DNA of 64,000 bases from Caulobacter sp. 17J80-11 (GTDB lineage: Bacteria > Pseudomonadota > Alphaproteobacteria > Caulobacterales > Caulobacteraceae). The notes beneath the pieces are model-generated. The model was not told the DNA's origin. It saw nothing but the letters and a program-made list of their open reading frames with translations, and made no database searches. Location: the NCBI RefSeq assembly GCF_014349105.1, contig NZ_JACSJI010000003.1:1-64000 (forward strand). The letters run 5' to 3'. Below, in pieces: positions 23,886 to 32,942 of the stretch. The translations under genes were made by a program, and so were the position numbers. Every line of letters begins with the position of its first letter. The first letter of the stretch is position 1.

Positions 23886-24677
23886 TCACCAGGGGCGATC
23901 GGGGCCGCGGAAGTGGCCCCCGCGTTCCCAGTGGCCGCGTTCCCAGTGTTCGCGGTCCTCGCGCCGGTCGCGCATCTCGTCCATGCGGCGGCGCCGTTCG
24001 GCGTCGTCGTCGCCGAACCAGCTCTTCACCTCGTCGCCGGCTCTGTTCGCGAAGTTACGGTCTTCCGGGCCGCGCCCCTGACCGCGCCAGCCTTCGCCAC
24101 GGTCGTAGCCGCCGTAGTCGCGGCCGTGCCAGCCCTGGTGGCGCTCGTAGGCCCCCTGGCCCCAGCGCGCCTGCTCCTGGCCGTAAGCGCCATAGCCTTG
24201 GGCGCCGTAATAGCCCTGCGGGGTCGCGCCCGAGCCGTAGTAGCCGCCGTAGCCCGGCGCGCGCTCGTGGCCGTAGCCGGACCCCTGCCCGCCGTACTGC
24301 CCGTACGGGCCCTGTCCGTATTGCCCCTGGGCGTATGGGTGTGGAGCGTTCTGGCCCTGCGCGTGCGGGCCCTGTCCGTAGCCGCCTTGGCCGTATTGTC
24401 CGCGACCGTAGTCCCCGCGTCCGTAGTCGGCGCCGTAGGTCTGGCCGTGGCGGCCGTGCTCGGCGCCGTACCAGCCGCCGCCCTGGCCGTAGCTGCGCCC
24501 GTAATCCCGATCCTGCGCCCTGTAATCCGCGTTCCGGAAGTCTTGTCCCCGGTAATCCTGTCCTCTGTAATCTTGACCCCGGTAGTCCTGGCCCCGGTAG
24601 TCTTGCGCGCGCGTTTCATGGCGCTCGCGTTCCGCCCAGGTCCGATGGCGCTCGTCGTCTCTCCACCTGTCGGCCAT
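23886..24677 (-). CDS. SWFGD domain protein with Tyr/Gly-rich low-complexity region
   Basis: A 263-residue, very hydrophilic protein. Residues 1-24 are charged; 25-57 are tandem QDYRG-type pentapeptides; about 58-195 are a Tyr/Gly/Gln-rich tract (repeated YGQG and YGRG units); and the C-terminus has KSWFGDDDAERRRRMDEMR, the SWFGD motif, followed by an Arg/Glu/His-rich tail. There is no signal peptide. The composition is that of a disordered, prion-like sequence. SWFGD segments occur in stress-related small proteins and BON-domain proteins. The ATG at 24677 is preceded by GGAAGGA. A candidate EcfG promoter lies upstream. Function unknown. Confidence 0.8.
   Translation of the reverse strand: MADRWRDDERHRTWAERERHETRAQDYRGQDYRGQDYRGQDYRGQDFRNADYRAQDRDYGRSYGQGGGWYGAEHGRHGQTYGADYGRGDYGRGQYGQGGYGQGPHAQGQNAPHPYAQGQYGQGPYGQYGGQGSGYGHERAPGYGGYYGSGATPQGYYGAQGYGAYGQEQARWGQGAYERHQGWHGRDYGGYDRGEGWRGQGRGPEDRNFANRAGDEVKSWFGDDDAERRRRMDEMRDRREDREHWERGHWERGGHFRGPDRPW
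24507..24608 (-). repeat. 15-bp tandem repeat encoding QDYRG pentapeptides
   Basis: Inside the SWFGD gene, residues 24-57 are six to seven consecutive five-residue units (QDYRG, then QDFRN, ADYRA, QDRDY). The DNA units are similar but not identical. Such in-frame arrays can vary in number between strains. Confidence 0.8.
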
Positions 24678-24731
24678 TCAACTCGTCCTTCCCGCGCTGA
24701 TCTTGGCTGGCCCCCGCCGCTTACCCGGGAA

Positions 24732-24757
24732 AACCGGAGGGGAAAGGGTCAGGTTCC
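24732..24757 (-). promoter_or_regulatory. Candidate EcfG/SigT general-stress promoter
   Basis: On the minus strand GGAAC (24757-24753, extended GGAACC) is followed after 17 bases by GGTT (24735-24732). The alphaproteobacterial EcfG consensus is GGAAC-N16/17-CGTT, so one -10 base differs. The predicted start point lies about 50 bases before the SWFGD ATG. Confidence 0.5.
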
Positions 24758-24868
24758 GGCCTGATACGGCCTGTCCCGCTGAAACCCGGGGCGGGGCGTC
24801 GCGTTTGCTCATACCCGTCCCGAGAGGGCGCGGGCGTCCCGGGATGGGACGCTCACTGAGGACCGTCG

Positions 24869-26197
24869 ATGTTCGATTTCGAACGCGAGCTGAAAAGAAT
24901 ATTGGGCGTGGCAGCGGCTTCCGACGCGGCCGACCCCAGTCTGCTGGAGCTTCTGGACGCGCGCATGCTGGCCGGTCAGGGCCGCGCCGCGGACATCGCC
25001 GCGGGCCGGGTGTCGACGCGTGATCCCTTGCCGCACCGCTTGGAGGGCGCGGCCATCTGGCGCGAGTACGCGCGCCGGACCGGCGATCCGGCCGCCCTGC
25101 GCAAGTCCGCCGCCGCCGCGGAAGCCGCCGGCAAGGCCTCGCGCAAGCTGAGCGACCAGGCCCGCGCGGCGCTGGAGCAGGGCCTCACCTGCCTGGCCGG
25201 CGCCGACCTTTTCGGCGACCAGGGCCTGGCCGACACCGCCCGCACGCTTCTGGAAGCGGCCGCGGGGCAGGGGCTCGACGCGGTGGCGGAAGCCCGGCTG
25301 GAGACCGCCTACGCCCGGCTGGCCGCGCGCGACGCGATCGGCTCGGGCGACTACGCCCGGGCGCTCGAGGCCGCCGCGCTATATGACTCCGCCGTGCACA
25401 AGCTGGAGCGTCTGGCCGCCGACCGCGGCTCGCCGGCGGTGCGGCTGGAGGCGGCCGCCGCGCGGGTGGCGCGGGCGGAGCTGCTGGCCATCTTCGGCGT
25501 GCATCGCAAGGACGCGCGCCTGCTGGAGGGCGCCGCGCGAGACGTGGCGCAGCTGGTCGAACACCTGGATCCCGACTACGAGCCGCTGACCTGGGCCCGC
25601 GCCGCCGAGCTGTGCGGCGCGTGCCTGACGGCCCTGGGCGCGCTCTGCGTGCGGGTCGACCTGATCGCCGAGGGCGTCTCGGCCCTGGTCGAGATCGGCG
25701 AGCGCTACACCCGCGACCACAGCCCTCTCGACTGGGCCCGCTTCCAGCACGCGCTGGGTCAGGCCCTGCAGGCGCTGGGCGAGGCGTCCGACAGCGACGC
25801 CGCCTTCGAACAGGCCGAGGTCTCCTACGACGAGGCGCTGGACGCCGCCATCGGCACGGCCCTGGTCATGCGGGCCACGATTGCGAGCGACCGCGCGGCG
25901 TGCGTGGCGCGGCGGGCCGAACGGCGCGGCGACCTCACCGCCCTGGCGCGGGCCGAGGCCGCCTTCCGCTCGGAGCTGGCCGGGGCCAAACCGGAGGCCG
26001 ATCCCAGCGGCTGGGCGGTGATCCAGGCGAACCTGGGCCGGCTCTACGAAGCCCGCGCCGAGCTGCTGGGCGAGTTCCGCGAACGCGACGCCGCCGTCTA
26101 CGCCTACGAGGCGGCGCTGGACGTGTTCTGCGAACAGGGCCTGCGGACCCTGGCCGTGATCGCCGCCGAAGGGCTGGAGCGCGTGCGCGCGGCCTGA
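24869..26197 (+). CDS. Helical-repeat (TPR-like) protein of unknown function
   Basis: A 442-residue, almost wholly alpha-helical, Ala-rich cytoplasmic protein. The last two-thirds show TPR-like helix pairs (DWARFQHALGQALQALGEAS; GWAVIQANLGRLYEARAELL; AVYAYEAALDVFCEQGL). No signal peptide, membrane segment or catalytic motif is seen. The start at ATG 24869 gives MFDFERELKRILGV. It is convergent with the DUF2336 gene only 4 bp away. Repeats of this kind bind partner proteins; the partner is unknown. Confidence 0.75.
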   Translation: MFDFERELKRILGVAAASDAADPSLLELLDARMLAGQGRAADIAAGRVSTRDPLPHRLEGAAIWREYARRTGDPAALRKSAAAAEAAGKASRKLSDQARAALEQGLTCLAGADLFGDQGLADTARTLLEAAAGQGLDAVAEARLETAYARLAARDAIGSGDYARALEAAALYDSAVHKLERLAADRGSPAVRLEAAAARVARAELLAIFGVHRKDARLLEGAARDVAQLVEHLDPDYEPLTWARAAELCGACLTALGALCVRVDLIAEGVSALVEIGERYTRDHSPLDWARFQHALGQALQALGEASDSDAAFEQAEVSYDEALDAAIGTALVMRATIASDRAACVARRAERRGDLTALARAEAAFRSELAGAKPEADPSGWAVIQANLGRLYEARAELLGEFRERDAAVYAYEAALDVFCEQGLRTLAVIAAEGLERVRAA

Positions 26198-26201
26198 AGG
26201 C

Positions 26202-27293
26202 TCAGGCCGCCAGGTCCGTCGACTGCCGGCGCACCCGCCAGAAGCGGATGGTGCGCAGGGCCGTCTCCTTGGGCAGGTCGCCGTACAGCTTGCCGTACTC
26301 CTGGGCCCGGCCCATGGCGTCGGATTCCTTGCTGAGCAGCACCACCGCGTAGGTCAGGAACAGCGCCCGGTCGAGGTCGGCCGCTTTGCAGACGATGGCC
26401 AGCGCGTCGAGCTCGCGCCGCTCGACGATGTGGCGGGCGGTGTGGAAATCGATGTCGGCGAGCTGGGCCAGAGCGACCAGGAATTGGGTCATGCCGCCCG
26501 AGCGCAGGAAGCGCGCCAGCACGCGCGGGGTCAGCTCGCCGGCGTCGCGCAGCTCGCGGATATAGGCCTCGGCCGCGTCGTAGTCGGCCGGCAGGGCGCC
26601 GTCCTTGGCCGCGACCGTGCGCCGGCCGTTGGCCAGGGCCTTTTCCAGGGCGGCCGGGTCCAGCTTGGCGTTCTCGTCCAGGATGCGCTGGCGCAGGCGC
26701 GCCTCGGCCACGAAGTAGAGCTCGTTCAGCAGGTCGGGCGCCAGGGTGCCGCGGTTGATGGCGGCCTCCTGCAGGTCGGGGTTCGCGGCGGCGCGGTCGA
26801 CCACGGTCTCCGAGGCCTGGCGCGACAGCTCCGCGCCGTCGTTGCGCAGCAGCACGCCCAGCGTCTGGTCGTCGCCACGCTCGACGATCACGTCGGACAC
26901 CCGCTCGGACACGTGCTCGCGGCGCGAGACCGCCTGCAGGTGACCCTGACCATGCTTGCGCACGACCTCCAGCAGGTCCTCTTCGGTCAGGGCGGTCGAG
27001 CGGGTCAGGATCGGCTCGGCGACCGCCAGGGTGTCGTTGGCGAGGCGCCGGATCAGGCCGCGCGGCGCGCGTTCGGCGTCGGCGAAGCGCAGGCCCAGGT
27101 CGGCGCGCACCTGCTCCTCCATCTCCGAGGAGAGTTGGGTCAGCACGCTGTCGAACAGCTGCATCTCCGGCTCGGTGGCCGGCTGCTGATGAGTGAAGAA
27201 CAGGTCCGTGACCTCGCGCAGCAACTCGCGCCGGCGGGGGCTGGAGTCCTCCTTGGCGAGGGCGATGAGGTCGACGAGTTTGGAGCCGCTCAT
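26202..27293 (-). CDS. DUF2336 domain protein
   Basis: A 363-residue helical protein with the DUF2336 hallmarks: LTEEDLLEVVRKHGQGHLQA, REHVSERVSDVIVERGDDQTL, LLRNDGAELSRQASETVVDRA (about residues 100-165) and a C-terminal helical half (HIVERRELDALAIVCKAADL). It is a paralogue in type of the 12557-13771 protein, sharing the order of motifs but little exact sequence. Members in Caulobacterales have no established function. It lies 11 bases downstream of the 27305-27733 gene, so the two are probably co-transcribed. Confidence 0.85.
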   Translation of the reverse strand: MSGSKLVDLIALAKEDSSPRRRELLREVTDLFFTHQQPATEPEMQLFDSVLTQLSSEMEEQVRADLGLRFADAERAPRGLIRRLANDTLAVAEPILTRSTALTEEDLLEVVRKHGQGHLQAVSRREHVSERVSDVIVERGDDQTLGVLLRNDGAELSRQASETVVDRAAANPDLQEAAINRGTLAPDLLNELYFVAEARLRQRILDENAKLDPAALEKALANGRRTVAAKDGALPADYDAAEAYIRELRDAGELTPRVLARFLRSGGMTQFLVALAQLADIDFHTARHIVERRELDALAIVCKAADLDRALFLTYAVVLLSKESDAMGRAQEYGKLYGDLPKETALRTIRFWRVRRQSTDLAA

Positions 27294-27304
27294 GCTTCGG
27301 ATGC

Positions 27305-27733
27305 TCAGTTACTCAGGGTGTCCGGGGAGGCCGCCTCGGCGCGCAGGCGGCGCTCGTCGCGCTCGCTCAGCGGTTGGGGCGGGGGATCGGCGAGATCGAC
27401 GGGCGGGCCGTCGAGGAAGAATTCGCCCGGCAACTGCGGCCGGTCGGGCGTTTCGCCGAAGGCGCGGTGCACCGAGTAGCGGCGCGGCCCGTCGGGGCGC
27501 GCCGGCGCGTCGGCGACGGTCACGGGCGTGGCGGCGCTCGGCGTCGGCTGCGGGGCCAATTGGGGCGCGGCGATCACCGGCTGGGTTGCGGGCGACGGGG
27601 GAGCGGCGGGCGCGGGCGCCTTGCCCGGCCAGTTCAGGCGCGCGGCCGGCGGTTGGCCCGGCGCTTCGGCGGCGGCGGCCGAAGCGACCATGGGGGCGAC
27701 CATGGCGGCGGCGATGGCGAGCGCTTCACGCAC
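27305..27733 (-). CDS. Proline/alanine-rich exported protein
   Basis: A 142-residue protein starting at GTG 27733. The hydrophobic N-terminus (REALAIAAAMVAPMVASAAA) is a signal peptide. Residues about 24-75 are a Pro/Ala-rich linker (APAPAAPPSPATQP). A short charged C-terminal module follows (PRRYSVHRAFGETPDRPQLP, then SERDERRLRAEA). It has no known domain. It is followed by a DUF2336 gene. A near-CtrA box and a GAATC site (GANTC, the CcrM methylation motif) at 27765-27769 lie upstream, hinting at cell-cycle control. Confidence 0.65.
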   Translation of the reverse strand: MREALAIAAAMVAPMVASAAAAEAPGQPPAARLNWPGKAPAPAAPPSPATQPVIAAPQLAPQPTPSAATPVTVADAPARPDGPRRYSVHRAFGETPDRPQLPGEFFLDGPPVDLADPPPQPLSERDERRLRAEAASPDTLSN

Positions 27734-27783
27734 TCCGACTGCTCCCCGAATTCTTCGTGGAGGCGAATCTAGAAGCGTTGCGC

Positions 27784-27798
27784 TTAACCGCCGACTAA
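27784..27798 (-). promoter_or_regulatory. Near-consensus CtrA box upstream of 27305-27733
   Basis: TTAA-N7-CTAA on the plus strand (TTAG-N7-TTAA on the minus strand), one mismatch from the CtrA consensus, centred about 58 bases before the GTG at 27733. It overlaps the stop codon of the ABC permease gene. A CcrM-type GAATC is at 27765-27769. Confidence 0.4.
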
Positions 27799-28562
27799 CG
27801 CCCGCGCCAACGCCGTAAGGCTTCGCGCTCCAGGCCGCCGACCGCGGCGTTGAGCAGGAAGCCGAGCGTGGCCAGGAGCGCCAGAGCGGCGAACATGTCG
27901 GCGGTGCGCAGCCGATTGCCGGCCTCCAGGATCTTCCAGGCCAGCCCCTGGGTGGTCCCCGATCCGGCCACCCATTCGGCCACGACCGCGCCGATCACCG
28001 ACAGGCCGGCGGCGACCTTCACCCCCTCCAGCACGAAGGGCACGGCGGCGGGGAGGCGCAGGCGCGTCAGCCGCTGGAAAGGCGTGGCCTCGTAGAGGTC
28101 GAACAGGCGCTCCAGGTCCGGGTCGGCCGACTTCAGGCCGGTCAGCACGCCCGAGAAGATCGGGAAGAAGGCCACCACCGCCGCCAGCGCGGCCACCGCC
28201 AGGCCCGGCCGCTCCAGCCCGGCCCAGATCACCACCAGCGGGGCCAGCGCCACCACCGGCGTCACCTGCAGGCCGACCGCGATCGGACGCACGGCGCGTT
28301 CCACCATCGGGCTGAGCGCGGCGGGCAGGGCCAGGGCCGCCGCGGCGAGCGCGGCGACGCCGAGGCCCTGCAGGGCCATGACCAGAGTGTTGGCGGCGGC
28401 GTGCAGCAGTTCGGGCCAGCGCGCCGCGATGGCCGCGCCGATGGCCGAAGGCGCGGGCAGGAAGTAGCCGGGCACGGCCAGCAGGCGGCAGGCCGCCTCC
28501 CAGCCGCCGAGCAAGAGCGCGATCAGGATGAGCGGCGCGAGGACGTCGACGACGCGCTTCAT
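27795..28562 (-). CDS. ABC transporter permease, SsuC/TauC/ThiX type
   Basis: A 255-residue inner-membrane protein with about six membrane segments and the BPD_transp_1 EAA loop (VLTGLKSADPDLERLFDLYEATPFQRL, LRLPAAVPFVLEGVKVAAGL). The LIALLLGGWEAACRL N-terminus and PAPSAIGAAI are typical of the sulfonate/taurine/nitrate/HMP permeases. The ATG at 28562 overlaps the stop of the ATPase gene (ATGA). With the ATPase upstream and the NMT1-type binding protein beyond the DUF559 gene it forms one importer. The substrate cannot be assigned from the permease. Confidence 0.9.
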   Translation of the reverse strand: MKRVVDVLAPLILIALLLGGWEAACRLLAVPGYFLPAPSAIGAAIAARWPELLHAAANTLVMALQGLGVAALAAAALALPAALSPMVERAVRPIAVGLQVTPVVALAPLVVIWAGLERPGLAVAALAAVVAFFPIFSGVLTGLKSADPDLERLFDLYEATPFQRLTRLRLPAAVPFVLEGVKVAAGLSVIGAVVAEWVAGSGTTQGLAWKILEAGNRLRTADMFAALALLATLGFLLNAAVGGLEREALRRWRGR

Positions 28563-29293
28563 GCAGCCGTCTCCGCCAGGGCCAGGGCGGCCTCGACCGC
28601 GGCCACCGCCTCCCGGAAGCCCAGAGAGGTGCGGAAGCCCTCGGGACGGGGCAGGGGCGCGTCGACCGCGATCTCGGCGGCCGTGCGGCCGGGGCCGGGC
28701 GTCATCACCACCACGCGGCCGGCCAGGTAGACCGCTTCCTCGACGTCGTGGGTGACGAAGACCACGGCCGGGCGGGTCTGGTCCCACACGCGGTGCAGGT
28801 CCTCCACCAGCCGGCGGCGGGTCAGGGCGTCGAGCGCTGCGAACGGCTCGTCGAGCAGCAGCAGCTTGGGATCGGTGACCAGGGCGCGGGCCAGCGACAC
28901 GCGCATGGCCATGCCGCCGGACAGCTGCGCCGGGCTGGCGTCGCCATGACCGGACAGTCCGACCCGCTCCAGCGCCGCGTCGGCCCGCGCGCGGGCGTCG
29001 GCGACGCCGGCCAGTTCCAGCGGCAAGGCGACGTTGGCCCCCGCGCTCGCCCAGGGCGCGAGCGTCGGGGCCTGGAAGACCACGGCGGTCTCGCCGCGGC
29101 CGACCGTGCGCCGGACCTCGCCGCGCGTGGGCTGTTCCAGTCCGCCCAGCAGGCGCAGCGCCGTCGACTTGCCGCAGCCGGACGGTCCCACCACGGCGAC
29201 GATCTCGCCGGGCGCCGCGCCCAGCGAGAACGGCCCCAGCGCGCGCCCGCGCCGGCCGTAGTCGACCTCGACGGACCTGAGTTCAGCGATCAT
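28559..29293 (-). CDS. ABC transporter ATP-binding protein, SsuB/TauB type
   Basis: A 244-residue ATPase. Walker A is VGPSGCGKSTALRLLGG, the signature LSGGMAMRVSLARAL, Walker B KLLLLDEPFAALD and the H-loop VFVTHDVEEAVYLA. It is typical of nitrate/sulfonate/thiamine-precursor importers. Its Shine-Dalgarno sequence GGAGGAG is the end of a palindromic repeat that abuts the start codon. The stop overlaps the permease start. It energises uptake with the permease and the lipoprotein at 29806-30810. Confidence 0.93.
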   Translation of the reverse strand: MIAELRSVEVDYGRRGRALGPFSLGAAPGEIVAVVGPSGCGKSTALRLLGGLEQPTRGEVRRTVGRGETAVVFQAPTLAPWASAGANVALPLELAGVADARARADAALERVGLSGHGDASPAQLSGGMAMRVSLARALVTDPKLLLLDEPFAALDALTRRRLVEDLHRVWDQTRPAVVFVTHDVEEAVYLAGRVVVMTPGPGRTAAEIAVDAPLPRPEGFRTSLGFREAVAAVEAALALAETAA

Positions 29294-29330
29294 CTCTCCT
29301 CCCCTGCGAAGCGGGGGAGGGGGACCACGC
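29294..29330. repeat. Palindromic repeat, CTCCTCCCC...GGGGGAGG family, copy 1
   Basis: The element carries CTCCTCCCC at its left and GCGGGGGAGGGGGACCAC at its right, so it folds into a CCTCCCC/GGGGAGG hairpin. It is inverted relative to the copy at 29767-29802, with the DUF559 gene between. Its left end is directly joined to the ATG of the ABC ATPase gene and supplies its GGAGGAG. Confidence 0.8.
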
Positions 29331-29372
29331 GAAGCGTGGTGGAGGGGGCGAACGGCTGCGCTACCGGTTGCA

Positions 29373-29747
29373 TCACGCCCACACGCCTCGCGTGCGCGAC
29401 AGAACGAGGTTCCAGATCGCGTCGGCCGCGGCGTCCGGATCCTTCAGCACCTCGACCGCTTCGAGCCGCACGACTTCGACGCCCTTCGTCCTGAGCCAAG
29501 CGTCGCGCTGGATATCGTGCCTTGGCTGGTCGCCCATGGTGTGCCCCTGGCCGTCCACCTCGATCGCGAGCTTCAGTTGCGGGCAGTAGAAGTCGAGGAT
29601 GTACGGCCCGAAGGGATGCTGCCGCCGAAAGGCGGGGTGATCCTCGCCCCGATTACGCAGGCGAACCCAAAGGCGCGCTTCCGGCGTCGACAGGGTGCGC
29701 CGCAGCGATCTCGCCCGCTTCAGTGTGATCGCCTTGGGTGAGCGCAT
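29373..29747 (-). CDS. DUF559 family nuclease-like protein
   Basis: A 124-residue protein of the DUF559 (PF04480) family, which has the PD-(D/E)xK/Vsr-like endonuclease fold. Visible marks are RSLRRTLSTPEARLWVRLRN at the N-terminus, then FRRQHPFGPYILDFYCPQLK and LAIEVDGQGH, giving the Asp and Glu-x-Asp expected at the metal site, and a C-terminal EVVRLEAVEVLKD strand-helix. Activity is not established for the family. It sits between the binding protein and the ATPase of an ABC operon, framed on both sides by inverted copies of a palindromic repeat, which looks like an inserted cassette. Confidence 0.88.
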   Translation of the reverse strand: MRSPKAITLKRARSLRRTLSTPEARLWVRLRNRGEDHPAFRRQHPFGPYILDFYCPQLKLAIEVDGQGHTMGDQPRHDIQRDAWLRTKGVEVVRLEAVEVLKDPDAAADAIWNLVLSRTRGVWA

Positions 29748-29766
29748 GCCTTCCTCGGTCGCGCGG

Positions 29767-29802
29767 GGTGGTCCCCCTCCCCCGCTTCGAAGGGGAGGAG
29801 AG
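29767..29802. repeat. Palindromic repeat, CTCCTCCCC...GGGGGAGG family, copy 2
   Basis: Reverse-complement counterpart of 29294-29330: the two share CTCTCCTCCCC, a short TTCGAAGC-like centre and GGGGGAGGGGGACCAC with only a few differences. It lies between the DUF559 start and the stop codon of the binding-protein gene. Confidence 0.8.
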
Positions 29803-29805
29803 GGG

Positions 29806-30810
29806 TCACTTCGCCGGCTTGCCCACGAACTCCAGGGTGTAGGCGCGCTTGTAGTCGAGGTCCTTGGGATAGACGCCCTGCTCGGAGGCGACCTTGAAGA
29901 ACTCGGCCCAGCGCGCGTCGGTCATGGCCCCGACGCCCAGGGTCTTCGCGTCGCCGCCGTCGACCAGGGCGTAGGACTTCAGCTTGGCCCGGGCCTGGTC
30001 CAGCAGGTCCTGGGTCATCTCCGGATTGTCCTTGCGGATCAGCGCGTCGGCCTTGGACGCGTCGCCGTTCAGATAGTCGGTCCAGCCCTTGGCCGAGGCC
30101 TCGATGAAGGCGCGCACGGCCTGCGGGTGTTCTTTGATCAGCTTTTCGTTGGCCATCACCATGGTGGCGTAGGAGGGATAGCCCTCGTCGGCCAGCAGGA
30201 AGACCCTGGGCTTCAGCCCGGCCTCCTTCTCGATGGTGTAGGGCTCGCTGGTCAGATAGCCCTGCTGCACCGCGCGCTTGTCGGCCAGGAACGGCGCGGA
30301 GTTGAAGTTGTACTTGCGCACCTGGCTGTCGTTGAAGCCGTAGCGGGCCTTCAGCCACACCCAGAACGCCGTCACCGAGGCGTCGGCCAGCAGCATCGGC
30401 CGGCCCTTCAGGTCGGCGATCGACTTCAGCTTCGGGTCCGGGTGGGCGATCAGGACCTGCGGGTCCTTCTGGAAGAAGGCGGCGACCGCCTTCACCGGGG
30501 TCTTTTCCGCCGCCTGGTTCAGCACGATGAAGCTGTTCGAGCCCATGCCGAGCTCGACCGCGTTCGAGGCGAGCAGCTGGGGGACGTTCACGCCCGGGCC
30601 GCCCTGGACGATCTCGACGTCCAGTCCGCGGCGCGCGTACTCGCCCGAGGCCAGGGCCTGGTAGAAGCCGCCGTGCTCGGCCTGGGCCCGCCAGTCGGTG
30701 GCGAAGCGGATCTTCACCCGCCCCGGCGCGTCGGCCGGCTCCTGCGGCTTCGGTCCGCACGCGGTGACGGCGAGTGCGGCGGCGAGCGCCAGCAACGCGC
30801 GACGATTCAT
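29806..30810 (-). CDS. ABC transporter substrate-binding lipoprotein, NMT1/THI5 family
   Basis: A 334-residue periplasmic binding protein. The N-terminus ends in AALAVTACG, a lipobox. The fold begins KIRFATDWRAQAEHGGFYQA, the pattern of ThiY/RibY-like proteins that bind pyrimidine or related vitamin precursors, then GVNVPQLLASNAVELGMGS and QQGYLTSEPYTIEKEAG. Relatives bind formyl-aminopyrimidine/HMP, riboflavin, taurine or nitrate. I saw no TPP or FMN riboswitch upstream, so the ligand stays open. It is encoded first in the importer operon, before the DUF559 insertion. Confidence 0.88.
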   Translation of the reverse strand: MNRRALLALAAALAVTACGPKPQEPADAPGRVKIRFATDWRAQAEHGGFYQALASGEYARRGLDVEIVQGGPGVNVPQLLASNAVELGMGSNSFIVLNQAAEKTPVKAVAAFFQKDPQVLIAHPDPKLKSIADLKGRPMLLADASVTAFWVWLKARYGFNDSQVRKYNFNSAPFLADKRAVQQGYLTSEPYTIEKEAGLKPRVFLLADEGYPSYATMVMANEKLIKEHPQAVRAFIEASAKGWTDYLNGDASKADALIRKDNPEMTQDLLDQARAKLKSYALVDGGDAKTLGVGAMTDARWAEFFKVASEQGVYPKDLDYKRAYTLEFVGKPAK

Positions 30811-30855
30811 GGTTTCGGCCCCCCGAACGATGTTGCGGCGAAGGTAGGTCGGGGG

Positions 30856-30874
30856 GAGGGTTCTGTGAACCCTC
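30856..30874. other. Hairpin between uup and the binding-protein gene
   Basis: GAGGGTT (30856-30862) pairs with AACCCTC (30868-30874) around CTGTG. It follows uup on the minus strand by about 75 bases. There is no T-run. It may end the uup transcript or shape the leader of the binding-protein gene. Confidence 0.4.
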
Positions 30875-30884
30875 TCGCGGGCCG

Positions 30885-30915
30885 CCCTCGTCCTTCGACA
30901 GGCTCAGGATGAGGG
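30885..30915. repeat. Palindromic repeat (CTCAGGATGAGG family), third copy
   Basis: Contains CCCTCGTCCTTCGACA followed by GGCTCAGGATGAGGG, matching the copies at 7801-7829 and 7854-7884 with a single-base change in the core. It lies between uup and the ABC binding-protein gene. Confidence 0.7.
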
Positions 30916-30948
30916 CTACAGAGCCGGCAGCAGAAATCCGGTCCCGGC

Positions 30949-32742
<1,794 letters not shown>

Positions 32743-32746
32743 TGAG

Positions 32747-32786
32747 CCTCCTCCCCTGCGGAGCGCAGCGGAGCGGGGGAGGGGGG
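32747..32786. repeat. Palindromic repeat, CTCCTCCCC...GGGGGAGG family, copy 3
   Basis: CCTCCTCCCCTGCGGAGC at the left and GAGCGGGGGAGGGGGG at the right, with an extra GCAGCG in the centre. It abuts the uup start region and contributes GGGGAGGAGG as its ribosome binding site. Confidence 0.75.
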
Positions 32787-32890
32787 CCGCGAAGCGGTGG
32801 AGGGGAGCGACAGCGCAGACATCGGGCGACGATTTAGAGGCATGACGGGGACATGTAGGGGGCGCGGCTCGCCCCCTCCACCACCCTGCG

Positions 32891-32932
32891 GGTGGTCCCC
32901 CTCCCCCGCTCCCGTTGGTCGCAGGGGAGGAG
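32891..32932. repeat. Palindromic repeat, CTCCTCCCC...GGGGGAGG family, copy 4
   Basis: Reverse-oriented partner of copy 3: GGTGGTCCCCCTCCCCCGC at the left and GCAGGGGAGGAG at the right. No gene lies between copies 3 and 4, so this is an inverted pair without a cargo gene. Confidence 0.75.
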
Positions 32933-32942
32933 GGCGGACCTC

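Noticed and set aside
24507-24608. CRISPR-like short regular repeats
   Set aside because: They are 15-bp in-frame coding repeats without spacers.
30811-30948. TPP or FMN riboswitch before the NMT1-type binding protein
   Set aside because: None of the conserved riboswitch cores is visible; the spacer is occupied by a hairpin and a palindromic repeat.
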